Assembly (NCBI RefSeq): GCF_036345915.1
Contig: NZ_CP107785.1
Coordinates: 8,866,001 to 8,930,000 of the forward strand
DNA from: Nocardia sp. NBC_00565
GTDB taxonomy: Bacteria > Actinomycetota > Actinomycetes > Mycobacteriales > Mycobacteriaceae
Direction of reading: 5' to 3'
Length of the DNA: 64,000 bases
Both the position numbers and the translations under genes were made by a program. The notes beneath the pieces were generated by a model, which was given only the letters and a program-made list of their open reading frames with translations, was not told the DNA's origin and did no database searches. How positions within the stretch are numbered: the stretch's first letter is position 1; every line of letters starts with the position of its first letter. Below are positions 56,480 to 64,000 of this stretch, piece by piece.

Positions 56480-57652
56480 GTGCGCGACATGGTCGAGATC
56501 GGAATGGGTCGGACCGCCCGGCGTACCTATGAACTGGACGATGTAGACATCGTCCCGTCGCGGCGGACTCGTTCGTCGAAGCAGGTATCGCTGGGGTGGC
56601 AGTTGGACGCCTACCGGTTCGAGATCCCGTTCCTCGCGCATCCCACCGACGCGCTCGTCTCACCGGAGTTCGCCATCGAACTCGGACGGCTCGGTGGGCT
56701 CGGTGTCATCAACGGTGAGGGGCTCTGGGCCCGGCACGCCGATGTCACCGCGAAGATCGACCAGCTGCTCGAGCTCGTCGCCAAGGGCGGGTACGAGCGT
56801 GCCGTCGCGCTGCTGCAGGAGCTGCACGCCGCGCCGATGCAGCCGGATCTGCTGGCCGCCGCGGTCGCGCAGGTGCGGGCCGCCGGTGTGACGGTCGCGG
56901 TGCGGGTGAGCCCGCAGAACGCCCGCGCCCTGACTCCCGCGCTGGTGCAGGCCGGTATCGACCTGCTCGTCGTGCACGGCACCATCATCTCCGCCGAACA
57001 CGTCGGCGACGGTGAGCCGTTGAATCTCAAGACCTTCATCGCCGAACTCGACGTGCCGGTGGTCGCCGGTGGGGTCAGTGATCACAAGACCGCGCTGCAT
57101 CTGATGCGCACCGGCGCCGCGGGCGTCATCGTCGGCTACGGCTCCTACCCGGGCGCGACCACGACCGGCGAGGTGCTCGGCATCGGGGTGCCGATGGCGA
57201 CCGCGATCGCCGACGCCGCCGCCGCGCGCCGCGACTACCTGGACGAAACCGGCGGGCGCTATGTGCACGTGATCGCCGACGGTGATATCGCGAATTCGGG
57301 TCAGCTGGCCAAGGCCATTGCCTGTGGCGCGGATGCCGCCATGCTCGGTGTGCCGCTGGCGCTGGCCGCCGAGGCGCCGGGCCGCGGCTGGTACTGGCCG
57401 TCGTCGGCCGCGCATCCCTCGGTGCCGCGCGGTTCGCTGCTGCACGTGGAGGATCCGTGGGATCTGGGCGGCGAGCTGTCCGGTGACACCGGCGATACGT
57501 TGCGCCCGAGCCTGGAGCGCGTTCTCTTCGGTCCCTCCGACGACCCCTTCGGCTCGCTGAATCTCGTTGGCGGCCTGCGCCGTTCGATGGCGAAGGCGGG
57601 CTACTCCGACCTCAAGGAATTCCAGCGGGTCGGTCTGAGCGTGCGCGCCTGA
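56480..57652 (+). CDS. guaB3: IMP dehydrogenase-like protein GuaB3
   Basis: This 390-residue protein keeps the IMPDH/GMP reductase barrel but lacks CBS domains. Seen are MGRTARRTYELDDVDIVPSR, GGLGVINGEGLW, VVHGTIISAEHV and VIADGDIANSGQLAKAIACG. The loop that carries the catalytic Cys in GuaB2 reads GYGSYPGATTTGEV, without Cys. GTG at 56480 has AAGGAGAAG upstream. It follows guaB2 as Rv3410c follows Rv3411c. Its own activity in mycobacteria is unsettled. Confidence 0.93.
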   Translation: MRDMVEIGMGRTARRTYELDDVDIVPSRRTRSSKQVSLGWQLDAYRFEIPFLAHPTDALVSPEFAIELGRLGGLGVINGEGLWARHADVTAKIDQLLELVAKGGYERAVALLQELHAAPMQPDLLAAAVAQVRAAGVTVAVRVSPQNARALTPALVQAGIDLLVVHGTIISAEHVGDGEPLNLKTFIAELDVPVVAGGVSDHKTALHLMRTGAAGVIVGYGSYPGATTTGEVLGIGVPMATAIADAAAARRDYLDETGGRYVHVIADGDIANSGQLAKAIACGADAAMLGVPLALAAEAPGRGWYWPSSAAHPSVPRGSLLHVEDPWDLGGELSGDTGDTLRPSLERVLFGPSDDPFGSLNLVGGLRRSMAKAGYSDLKEFQRVGLSVRA

Positions 57653-57676
57653 CCTGAGCGGATGACGGGTCGGCGT

Positions 57677-58477
57677 TCAGCGAACGTGGGTCGGCACCGT
57701 GTGCTCGCGCAGGAACTGCTGGATGACGGCGTTGACGGGTTCGGGGTGGGTCATGGTGACCGCTAAGCGCGCGCCCGCGATCTCCGCGTAGGTGGATGCG
57801 GTCAGCCCCTCGGCGAGCTGTTCGGCGCGGTCGCGGGCGATACCGCTGTCGGTGGCGTGAATCACCAAGGCGGGGCAGGTGATTTCGGCCAAGCGGTCCA
57901 GCACCGAGTCCCGGCCGAGCAGGCAGCCCGCGGCGACCTCGATGCCGCGGCGGTCGCGGACCAGCCACCGCTTGGTCCAGATCGCTCGGTACCACTCGTC
58001 ATCGCCGATCAGCCAGTACGCGAGTTGTTCGACGGCTTCCCGGCGGGAGCCGTCGTCGTACCACTCGTCCAGGAATTTCTGGGTCGCGGTGGACTGTTCG
58101 GCTGTTGGGCCGTGCGCCTCGGTGCTGATCAAGATCAGCGCCGAAACCCGCTCGGGTGCGATGAGCGCGGTGCGTAGCGCGGTGAACCCCCCTTGCGCGG
58201 TGCCGCCGAACACCGCGCGTTCGGCACCGAGATGATCGAGCACGGTGAGGGCGTCGCGCGCGGCGGTCCAGTAGGTGAACGGCAGCCCCTGGTCCTTGGT
58301 GCGCCCGTGCCCGCGCGCGTCCCAGGACACGATCCGGAATTCCGGTGCGAGCGCGGCCATCTGGGATGCGAACATCGTTCGGTCCATGAAGAATTCGTGT
58401 GCGAGTAAGACCACCGGACCGTCGCCGCCACTGTCCTCGTAGTGGATGTCGGCGTCTATCGCGCGGGCGAAGGGCAC
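57677..58477 (-). CDS. alpha/beta hydrolase-fold protein, nucleophile Ser replaced by Ala
   Basis: This protein of about 266 residues has the alpha/beta hydrolase order: VVLLAHEFFMDRTMF (oxyanion region, with HE for the usual HG), WDARGHGRT, the elbow AVFGGTAQGGFTALR, LVIHATDSGIA (acid) and MTHPEPVNAVI (His). The elbow is G-T-A-Q-G with Ala94 (codon GCG) where relatives have Ser in GTSQGG, so catalysis is doubtful. GTG at 58477 is the best start but has no clear ribosome site. It is convergent with guaB3 (24 bp) and divergent from guaA (65 bp). Confidence 0.8.
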   Translation of the reverse strand: MPFARAIDADIHYEDSGGDGPVVLLAHEFFMDRTMFASQMAALAPEFRIVSWDARGHGRTKDQGLPFTYWTAARDALTVLDHLGAERAVFGGTAQGGFTALRTALIAPERVSALILISTEAHGPTAEQSTATQKFLDEWYDDGSRREAVEQLAYWLIGDDEWYRAIWTKRWLVRDRRGIEVAAGCLLGRDSVLDRLAEITCPALVIHATDSGIARDRAEQLAEGLTASTYAEIAGARLAVTMTHPEPVNAVIQQFLREHTVPTHVR

Positions 58478-58542
58478 GGCATGAGGATAACCAGCGGTGC
58501 GGGGGTGCGCGGGACGATTCAGCCACTCACTAAACTGTGCGG

Positions 58543-60111
58543 GTGGCAGAAACTCAGAGACCGGTCCTCGTCGTCGACTTCGGCGCACAATACGCCCAGC
58601 TGATCGCCCGGCGGGTCCGTGAATCGAGTGTGTTCTCGGAGGTGATTCCGCATAGCACCACGGTGGAGGAGATCGCCGAGAAGCAGCCACTCGCGGTGAT
58701 CCTGTCCGGCGGACCCGCCAGCGTGTATGCCGAGGGCGCACCGCAGTTGGACGCGCGGCTGTTCGATCTCGGCATCCCGGTCTTCGGCATCTGCTACGGC
58801 TTCCAGGCCATGGCGCAGGCGCTCGGCGGCACCGTCTCGCAGACCGGCACCCGTGAATACGGCCGCACCGACCTCAATATCGACGGTGGCCTGCTGCACG
58901 GCGGCCTGCCGACCAAGCAGCCGGTGTGGATGAGCCACGGCGACGCCGTTACCGACGCGCCCGAGGGTTTCGAGGTGACCGGCACCAGCGCGGGCGCGCC
59001 GGTCGCCGCGTTCGAGGATCGGGCCCGCAAGCTGGCCGGTGTGCAGTACCACCCGGAGGTGCTGCATTCGCCGCACGGCCAGCAGGTGCTCAGCCGCTTC
59101 CTGCACGAACTCGCCGAGATTCCGGCCACCTGGACCCCGGCCAATATCGCTGATTCGCTGATCACCTCGGTGCGCGAGCAGATCGGTGACGGCCACGCCA
59201 TCTGCGGGCTGTCGGGCGGCGTGGACAGCGCGGTTGCCGCCGCGCTGGTGCAGCGCGCCATCGGCGACCGGCTGACCTGTGTATTCGTCGACCACGGCCT
59301 GTTGCGGGCGGGGGAGCGCGAGCAGGTGCAGCAGGACTTCGTCGCCGCGACCGGCGCGAAGCTGGTGACCGTCGACGCGGTGGACAAGTTCCTCGGTGAA
59401 CTGAAGGGCATCACCGATCCGGAGGAGAAGCGCAAGACCATCGGCCGGGAGTTCATCCGGTCGTTCGAGGACGCGGTCTCCGAGGTGGTCGTCGAGCAGG
59501 GCGGTGGCGCGCTGCCGAAGGTCGAATTCCTGGTGCAGGGCACGCTGTATCCGGACGTCGTCGAATCCGGTGGCGGCTCGGGCACCGCGAATATCAAGAG
59601 CCATCACAATGTCGGCGGTCTGCCCGACGATCTGGAGTTCGAACTCGTCGAGCCGCTGCGGCTGCTGTTCAAGGACGAGGTGCGCGCGGTCGGCCGTGAG
59701 CTCGGGCTGCCCGAGGAAATCGTTGCCCGCCAACCGTTCCCGGGGCCCGGCCTGGCCATCCGGATTGTCGGTGAGGTCACCGCGGACCGGCTGGACACGC
59801 TGCGCCAGGCCGATGCCATCGCGCGCGAGGAGTTGACCGCCGCCGGTCTGGACCGCCAGATCTGGCAGTGCCCGGTGGTGCTGCTCGCCGATGTGCGCAG
59901 TGTCGGCGTACAGGGCGACGGCCGCACCTACGGTCATCCGATCGTGCTGCGCCCGGTCTCCAGCGAGGACGCCATGACCGCGGACTGGACTCGCCTGCCC
60001 TACGACGTGCTCGAGCGCATCTCCACCCGCATCACCAATGAGGTGGCCGAGGTCAACCGGGTGGTCCTCGATGTGACGAGCAAACCGCCGGGCACCATCG
60101 AATGGGAGTGA
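58543..60111 (+). CDS. guaA: GMP synthase (glutamine-hydrolysing)
   Basis: This 522-residue enzyme converts XMP to GMP. The N-terminal glutaminase has [18 protein letters not shown], the Cys of GICYGFQ and GVQYHPEV; the synthetase domain has the P-loop [20 protein letters not shown] and the C-terminal dimer part [10 protein letters not shown] with [12 protein letters not shown] at 58543 has no ribosome site, and TAAACT (58531-58536) lies where a -10 box would place the RNA start on or next to the GTG, so the mRNA may be leaderless. GTG at 58537 is an alternative. Ortholog of Rv3396c. Confidence 0.97.
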   Translation: MAETQRPVLVVDFGAQYAQLIARRVRESSVFSEVIPHSTTVEEIAEKQPLAVILSGGPASVYAEGAPQLDARLFDLGIPVFGICYGFQAMAQALGGTVSQTGTREYGRTDLNIDGGLLHGGLPTKQPVWMSHGDAVTDAPEGFEVTGTSAGAPVAAFEDRARKLAGVQYHPEVLHSPHGQQVLSRFLHELAEIPATWTPANIADSLITSVREQIGDGHAICGLSGGVDSAVAAALVQRAIGDRLTCVFVDHGLLRAGEREQVQQDFVAATGAKLVTVDAVDKFLGELKGITDPEEKRKTIGREFIRSFEDAVSEVVVEQGGGALPKVEFLVQGTLYPDVVESGGGSGTANIKSHHNVGGLPDDLEFELVEPLRLLFKDEVRAVGRELGLPEEIVARQPFPGPGLAIRIVGEVTADRLDTLRQADAIAREELTAAGLDRQIWQCPVVLLADVRSVGVQGDGRTYGHPIVLRPVSSEDAMTADWTRLPYDVLERISTRITNEVAEVNRVVLDVTSKPPGTIEWE

Positions 60112-60184
60112 CCCCTCGAACGGGGCTGATCGACCGGCTTTCGGGAGTACCGTCAGCCGGGTAGACCAGTTTCCAGGGGGTCCG

Positions 60185-60637
60185 ATGGCGAAGAAGCCAC
60201 TCTGCACCGTCAACGCAGTCGTCGAAGCAACGTGTGGAGCCGTGGCCGCGCTGCTCACCACGGTGAGCGCCGGTCCGGTCGGCCCGGACAACGCCTTCTT
60301 CCTCGCCGACGGACCGGATCCCGGGATGCGGCTGCGCGGCGGCCCGAACGAATTTCGGGCCGCGATCGCGGGGAATTCCAACGGGATTCGGGTCGAGGTG
60401 GATCGGGCGCAGGCGATGCTCGCGGTCGAGGGACAGTGGTGGTTTCGCGCCGAATGCCGCGTGCTGCCGCATCCAAAGGGGGCCCGGGTGACCCAGCAGG
60501 TGTTCAACGTCGCCACCAGTGCGCGGTGGATGGTGCCGATGATCGCGCGGGGTGTCGAGGGGAAGCAACGGATGAGTATGCAGCGGTTGCTGGACCGGAT
60601 CGGCGAACATCTCGGCTGTTCAGCCTATTTGGACTAG
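60185..60637 (+). CDS. conserved hypothetical protein
   Basis: This 150-residue protein starts MAKKPLCTVNAVVEATCG, has a central beta-rich part (IRVEVDRAQAMLAVEGQWWF) and a helical end (RMSMQRLLDRIGEHLG). ATG at 60185 follows CCAGGGGG. The pattern of strands and a final helix could be a small SRPBCC-like fold, but no motif confirms this. Function unknown. Confidence 0.7.
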   Translation: MAKKPLCTVNAVVEATCGAVAALLTTVSAGPVGPDNAFFLADGPDPGMRLRGGPNEFRAAIAGNSNGIRVEVDRAQAMLAVEGQWWFRAECRVLPHPKGARVTQQVFNVATSARWMVPMIARGVEGKQRMSMQRLLDRIGEHLGCSAYLD

Positions 60638-60672
60638 CGGCGTCGGTGGAGGCGCGCCGGGGAGTGTGAGCG

Positions 60673-60855
60673 CTAGTCGGTGTGGTCGGTCCCGGTCGGC
60701 GCTTGTCGGCTCGATGCGGTGCCGAAGACGAGGTGCCCGAGGAGCAAACCGCCGCCGAGGTAACTCCGGCTCGGTGTCAGTGGCATGAACCGCCCCATCG
60801 GAATTCCCAGGTGATCGGTCGGCTCGTCGTCGATGTCGAACTGTTCCATGGGCAT
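60673..60855 (-). CDS. small conserved-looking protein, 60 residues
   Basis: The frame starts MPMEQFDIDDEPTDHLGIPM and contains SRSYLGGGLLLGHLVFGTA. ATG at 60855 has a strong GGAGGAG site, the main reason to believe it. No membrane span is certain. It follows the PspC genes on the same strand, beyond the hairpin at 60878-60908, so it may have its own transcript or depend on readthrough. Function unknown. Confidence 0.6.
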   Translation of the reverse strand: MPMEQFDIDDEPTDHLGIPMGRFMPLTPSRSYLGGGLLLGHLVFGTASSRQAPTGTDHTD

Positions 60856-60877
60856 TGGCGTTCTCCTCCGCCGGAAG

Positions 60878-60908
60878 AAAATGGCCCGTCACGGAGGCGG
60901 GCCATTTT
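60878..60908 (-). terminator. hairpin after the PspC unit
   Basis: AAAATGGCCCG and CGGGCCATTTT form an 11-bp stem with a 9-base loop. On the minus strand the stem ends in T bases after the 60930 gene. The A/T ends make it usable on either strand. Confidence 0.7.
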
Positions 60909-60929
60909 GTCGGTGTATTCGGTTGTCGA

Positions 60930-61142
60930 TCAGCGCGGTTTGCGCGGAGAGATGACCAGCAGGATGCCGACCACGATGGCGGCGATCACGATGACCCAGC
61001 CGAGTGAGGCCACGCCGGTGGCGGTCATGGTGGCCGGGCCGATGAAGGCCCAGATGCTGACGCCGAGGGCCAGCAGGCCGACGATCAGCAGGGAGACGGA
61101 CGGTCCACGTTTGGTGGTATCGGTATCGGTTGGGTCAGCCAC
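60930..61142 (-). CDS. small two-span membrane protein
   Basis: This 70-residue protein has a short polar start, two hydrophobic segments (SLLIVGLLALGVSIWAFIG and GWVIVIAAIVVGILLVI) and a basic end PRKPR. GTG at 61142 overlaps the end of the PspC gene by 8 bases and has GGAGG upstream, so it is translated together with it. Function unknown; likely acts with the PspC protein in envelope stress response. Confidence 0.85.
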   Translation of the reverse strand: MADPTDTDTTKRGPSVSLLIVGLLALGVSIWAFIGPATMTATGVASLGWVIVIAAIVVGILLVISPRKPR

Positions 61143-62664
61143 GATGCACCTCCGCATTGCCGGTCCGGACATTGACTTTCAGGTCGAGCACCGGTGCGCC
61201 CGGGGTGTTCGGTCCGGTGATCCCGGTGGGGCACTGGACATCGCCCAGATTGACGGTGCAGTCGGCGTGCACCGTCATGCCCGCGGGGAGCAGGATGTTG
61301 GCGTCACCGAGCTGGACCGCGACCTCGACGGCGCGGCTTTCGGTCAGATTCAGCGACCGCAGGTCCAAGGTGCCTGTGCCGATGGTCAACTCGTACTTCG
61401 GCGCCAGGTCGGCCATCGCGGTCGGCGTCCAGGTGCGATCGCCGACGGTGGCGCTGTCGAAGGCGATCGGGCCGATCATCGAGGCCAGTACGACGAATCC
61501 GGCGAGTGGCGCGGTGAGCACCAGCAGGCCGTAGCCGCGGCGCAGGAACGCGCCGAGCACCAGACCCAGGCCGATCACCGCCAGCGCGACCGCGCCGATG
61601 CGGCCGGGGGTCATCCAGTCCACGCCGGCGGCGGCCAGCGCACCCGCACCGGCAGCGGCCAGGATGGCGAGGCCGAGGACCACGGGGGTGAGCCGGGAGC
61701 GGGGGCGCTTCGGCGCGGGCGCGACGATCGTTCGGGTGGGGGTGGGTTCGGGGAGGTCCCAGGCGAGTGGGGCGACGCCGAGTGGGTCCCAGGAGGAGGG
61801 TGGGGTCGAGCCACGGGGGTGTGCCGCGGTCTCGACCTGCGTCGTGCCCTTGCCGAGCGGTGCTGCTCCGATGTCGTCGCCCTTGTCGAGCGCCGTGGTT
61901 CCAGTGTCGCCCTTGTGCAGCATTACCGTCTCGGCATCAGCTGGCGTCGTGCCCGCATCCATTGGCGCGGTGCTCTTTTCGATCAGTTCGGTTTCGGCGT
62001 CGCCGTTGTTCAACAGCACGGTGTCGGCATCTGCCTGCTGCGCTTGGGCAGTGCTCTGGACGGGTGTGTCCGGGACATACGCGTCCGGCAGCTTGGTGTA
62101 CGGGGTATACATGCTGGTCGGCGGGACATCGGGCGAGTAGAAGTCGCCGGGCATCGTGCGCTGCGGGAACACGGCACCGGGGTAGCCGGTCGCGGTGAGA
62201 CCGCCGTCGAAGGGGTTGAGCGAACTCGTGCCGGGCGGTGGCTGCGGATTGCGCATGTGCAGCATCCACCAGCCCGCTAGCAACAGCGCCATGCTGATCA
62301 GACCGGAGCCCGCCAGCCCGACGCCGACCGGGCCCATGGTGCTGACCGCGATGGCGAGCGCGACGATCAAGACGATGGTCTTGGTCTGCGACTGCGAACT
62401 CTGCCCCTTGCCGAACAGCGATTCGGCCGCGGAGGACTGATCACCGGCCTCGCTCAGCAGCAGCCAGGCGAGCAGATACAGCACGATGCCCGCGCCGCCG
62501 AAGATCGTCGACACCACCAGCGCCACCCGCACGAGCACTGGATCGATGCCGTAACGCTGCCCGAATCCGGCCGCGATGCCTGCGATCGGGCCTTGCCGCG
62601 GCAACCGGACGGGCCGCGTCTGCCACATCTGGTGGAGCTGATCGCCGAAGCTCGTTTTCGTCAT
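61135..62664 (-). CDS. large PspC-domain membrane protein with LiaF-like C-terminus
   Basis: This 509-residue protein opens with a PspC domain (GPIAGIAAGFGQRYGIDPVLVRVALVV region) and a membrane span, then two more spans, a long acidic disordered cytoplasmic loop (about 150-310), four further spans and a C-terminal beta-rich domain with repeating strands (LDLRSLNLTES, VAVQLGDANILLPAG) resembling the LiaF/DUF2154 end. Related proteins sit beside sensor kinases and regulate envelope stress. ATG at 62664 is chosen; ATG at 62673 is also in frame. No kinase gene is adjacent here. Confidence 0.85.
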   Translation of the reverse strand: MTKTSFGDQLHQMWQTRPVRLPRQGPIAGIAAGFGQRYGIDPVLVRVALVVSTIFGGAGIVLYLLAWLLLSEAGDQSSAAESLFGKGQSSQSQTKTIVLIVALAIAVSTMGPVGVGLAGSGLISMALLLAGWWMLHMRNPQPPPGTSSLNPFDGGLTATGYPGAVFPQRTMPGDFYSPDVPPTSMYTPYTKLPDAYVPDTPVQSTAQAQQADADTVLLNNGDAETELIEKSTAPMDAGTTPADAETVMLHKGDTGTTALDKGDDIGAAPLGKGTTQVETAAHPRGSTPPSSWDPLGVAPLAWDLPEPTPTRTIVAPAPKRPRSRLTPVVLGLAILAAAGAGALAAAGVDWMTPGRIGAVALAVIGLGLVLGAFLRRGYGLLVLTAPLAGFVVLASMIGPIAFDSATVGDRTWTPTAMADLAPKYELTIGTGTLDLRSLNLTESRAVEVAVQLGDANILLPAGMTVHADCTVNLGDVQCPTGITGPNTPGAPVLDLKVNVRTGNAEVHRG

Positions 62665-62757
62665 GGTTCCCATACTGGGCGTGACCAGCGCTTCGGCACA
62701 TCGGGGGGAACCCTGAAACTATGACTGATACTTTTGGACCAATCGGTCTCTTGTTTA

Positions 62758-64000
62758 TTAGCCGCAGGGCGGACGGTAGGAGAGTTGGGGCAGGTAGCGC
62801 TGCCATAGTTCGGGGGTCATGAGGGTGGCGGTGGCATGACAGATGCGTTCGATCGCGTGCTGCTCATCCAGATCCCACAGCCGACGCTCGCCACCGCTAC
62901 TCGAGGCGGACAGATAGTCGCCTTGTGGACGGAACTGGATGAACCAGACGTTGGTGCCGGGCGGTGCGATGGAACTGGACAGGAGGCGGGGGTGACGGCG
63001 ATCGCTGAAGTCCCATAACCGCACCGAACCGTCGTTGCCGCTGGTGGCCATGATCTTGCCGTCGGGGCTGAACGAGGTCGAGATGATTGCCAGATTATGT
63101 GCGGTGACCCGATCACCGATCGGTTCGGGCGATGCCGGGTTACTGATGTCCCAGACCTGAAAGGTTTCGTTCGCCACGGTGACGGCGGTGCGGCCGTCGG
63201 GGTGCATGATCACATCGAGCATCAGCGACGAGCGCTCCGGCACGGATGTACCCACCCGGACAGGGTGGTCCGGGTTCGAGATATCCCACAGTGCCAGCCT
63301 GGTTCGCAGGGCCATCGCCGGCGAACTCGGTTCGGACAGCGTCGCTTCGATGATCGCGAGGGTGGGCCCGGTCGGATTGAAACCGATGGCTTGGACCTGC
63401 GCGGGAGCCACGGATGTCGGTGTTCCCAGTAGCACTGGGCGGGAGCGGTCCGTAATGTTCGCGAGTTGGAAGGTATCGACCTTGGAATCCAGAGTCTGCG
63501 CCGCCAGGGTCCAGTCGCGGTTGAAGCTCAGGCGCGACCACTGCGACGATGCGGCCTGCCAGTCGCCCGATATCCGAATGTGCTTCGGGTCGGAGAGGTC
63601 GACAACGACCATCGGACCTGTCGGACCGTCCCGCGCGATCAGGGACTTCCCATCAGGGCTCAAAGACCGGATCGATGATCCCGGCTTCGCCCTGAATTCC
63701 CCTATCCGAACTGGTTCCCGGGGGTTACCGGTATCCCATATGACGAATGTGCCGTCGCTGGAATCGCTCACCATTCGGGTGCCGGTGGCATCGAATATCG
63801 GACTCCTGCCCCAATCGGTGTGTCCATTGAGAACCGCTGGAGCCAGGGACCAAAGCCGCACGATTCCGTCGGTGCCACCGACGGCCAGTATCTTTCCGTC
63901 CGAGCTGAATGCCAGCCCCGTCGGTTCACCGGTACACCGAGTGGGAATTCTCGCGTCGTTGAGGCAGCGGGACGGAATCGCCGACAGCAGGGCGCCCAGC
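62758..64000 (-). CDS. WD40-repeat protein, C-terminal part (5' end outside window)
   Basis: At least 413 residues are visible and the frame stays open to the window edge, so the gene starts beyond 64000. WD40 blades can be read, for example LAFSSDGKILAVGGTDG then IVRLWSL, FVIWDTGNPREP, LALWDISNPDHP, FQVWDISNPASP, FSPDGKIMATSGNDGS and VRLWDFSDRRHP. The end, CHATATLMTPELWQRYLPQL followed by a Pro-Pro-Cys, is the C-terminal signature of actinobacterial STAND or kinase proteins fused to WD40 propellers. The missing N-terminal part probably holds that effector or NTPase domain. Confidence 0.85.
   Translation of the reverse strand, partial: LGALLSAIPSRCLNDARIPTRCTGEPTGLAFSSDGKILAVGGTDGIVRLWSLAPAVLNGHTDWGRSPIFDATGTRMVSDSSDGTFVIWDTGNPREPVRIGEFRAKPGSSIRSLSPDGKSLIARDGPTGPMVVVDLSDPKHIRISGDWQAASSQWSRLSFNRDWTLAAQTLDSKVDTFQLANITDRSRPVLLGTPTSVAPAQVQAIGFNPTGPTLAIIEATLSEPSSPAMALRTRLALWDISNPDHPVRVGTSVPERSSLMLDVIMHPDGRTAVTVANETFQVWDISNPASPEPIGDRVTAHNLAIISTSFSPDGKIMATSGNDGSVRLWDFSDRRHPRLLSSSIAPPGTNVWFIQFRPQGDYLSASSSGGERRLWDLDEQHAIERICHATATLMTPELWQRYLPQLSYRPPCG

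Noticed and set aside
58519..60516. Minus-strand open frame of 665 codons under guaA
   Set aside because: Shadow frame; guaA is complete on the plus strand.

Overview
The window looks like chromosomal DNA from a high-GC Gram-positive actinobacterium of the mycolic-acid group, most likely Nocardia or a close relative. The basis is GC-rich coding sequence with many GTG and TTG starts, an ESX-4 type VII secretion locus, a WhiB3-type regulator, a His-tailed GroEL1 behind a CIRCE operator, and gene order that follows the Mycobacterium tuberculosis block Rv3447c to Rv3396c (recalled from established knowledge; no search was run). Conserved order: eccC4, Rv3446c-like, rplM, rpsI, glmM, glmS, nnrD, alr, tsaE, tsaB, rimI, tsaD, groES, groEL1, whiB3, Rv3415c-like, sigD, rsdA, Rv3412-like, guaB2, guaB3, guaA.

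Layout. 1-3010: end of the ESX-4 core (3' part of eccC and the type VII secretion-associated protein). 3081-18320: a 15-kb block that separates the ESX-4 core from rplM. It holds an inverted WXG100 pair, a transmembrane Ser/Thr protein kinase, four paralogous lipoproteins, an FHA protein, a zinc metallopeptidase lipoprotein, an ABC exporter with two FHA domains (Rv1747-like) and an actin/Hsp70-like protein. 18466-20940: rplM-rpsI and glmM. 20941-32504: accessory stretch with an AbiEi-like protein, an orphan multi-spanning TrbL/VirB6-like protein, an ABC-F ATPase, PspC and small proteins, a three-gene type VII secretion substrate-like module (27644-30092), a 39-codon Cys-rich lipopeptide, a TetR unit and an alpha/beta hydrolase. 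32541-38810: glmS, a divergent MFS/MarR pair, a cupredoxin lipoprotein, and nnrD carrying an internal 135-bp tandem repeat. 39128-44139: alr, hydrolase, tsaE, tsaB, rimI, tsaD, mostly overlapping and probably one transcription unit devoted to wall alanine and tRNA t6A synthesis. 44404-49823: a second actin/Hsp70-like membrane protein, CIRCE-groES-groEL1, and a SigK-like sigma factor with an unusually short anti-sigma partner. 50057-54280: whiB3, Rv3415c-like, sigD-rsdA and the Rv3412-like protein. 54588-60111: guanine nucleotide synthesis (guaB2, guaB3, guaA) plus another hydrolase. 60185-64000: small proteins, a two-gene PspC unit, and the C-terminal part of a WD40-repeat protein that runs off the end.

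How they work together. The 3-18 kb block puts a kinase, phosphothreonine-reading FHA proteins and surface lipoproteins beside a type VII secretion core, which suggests a phospho-signalling envelope unit joined to ESX-4. The 27.6-30.1 kb module looks like a secreted EspC-like protein with a long WXG-type partner and a coiled-coil helper. Two unrelated alpha/beta hydrolases carry Ala where the catalytic Ser is expected. No rRNA, tRNA, CRISPR array, insertion sequence or replication origin was seen.
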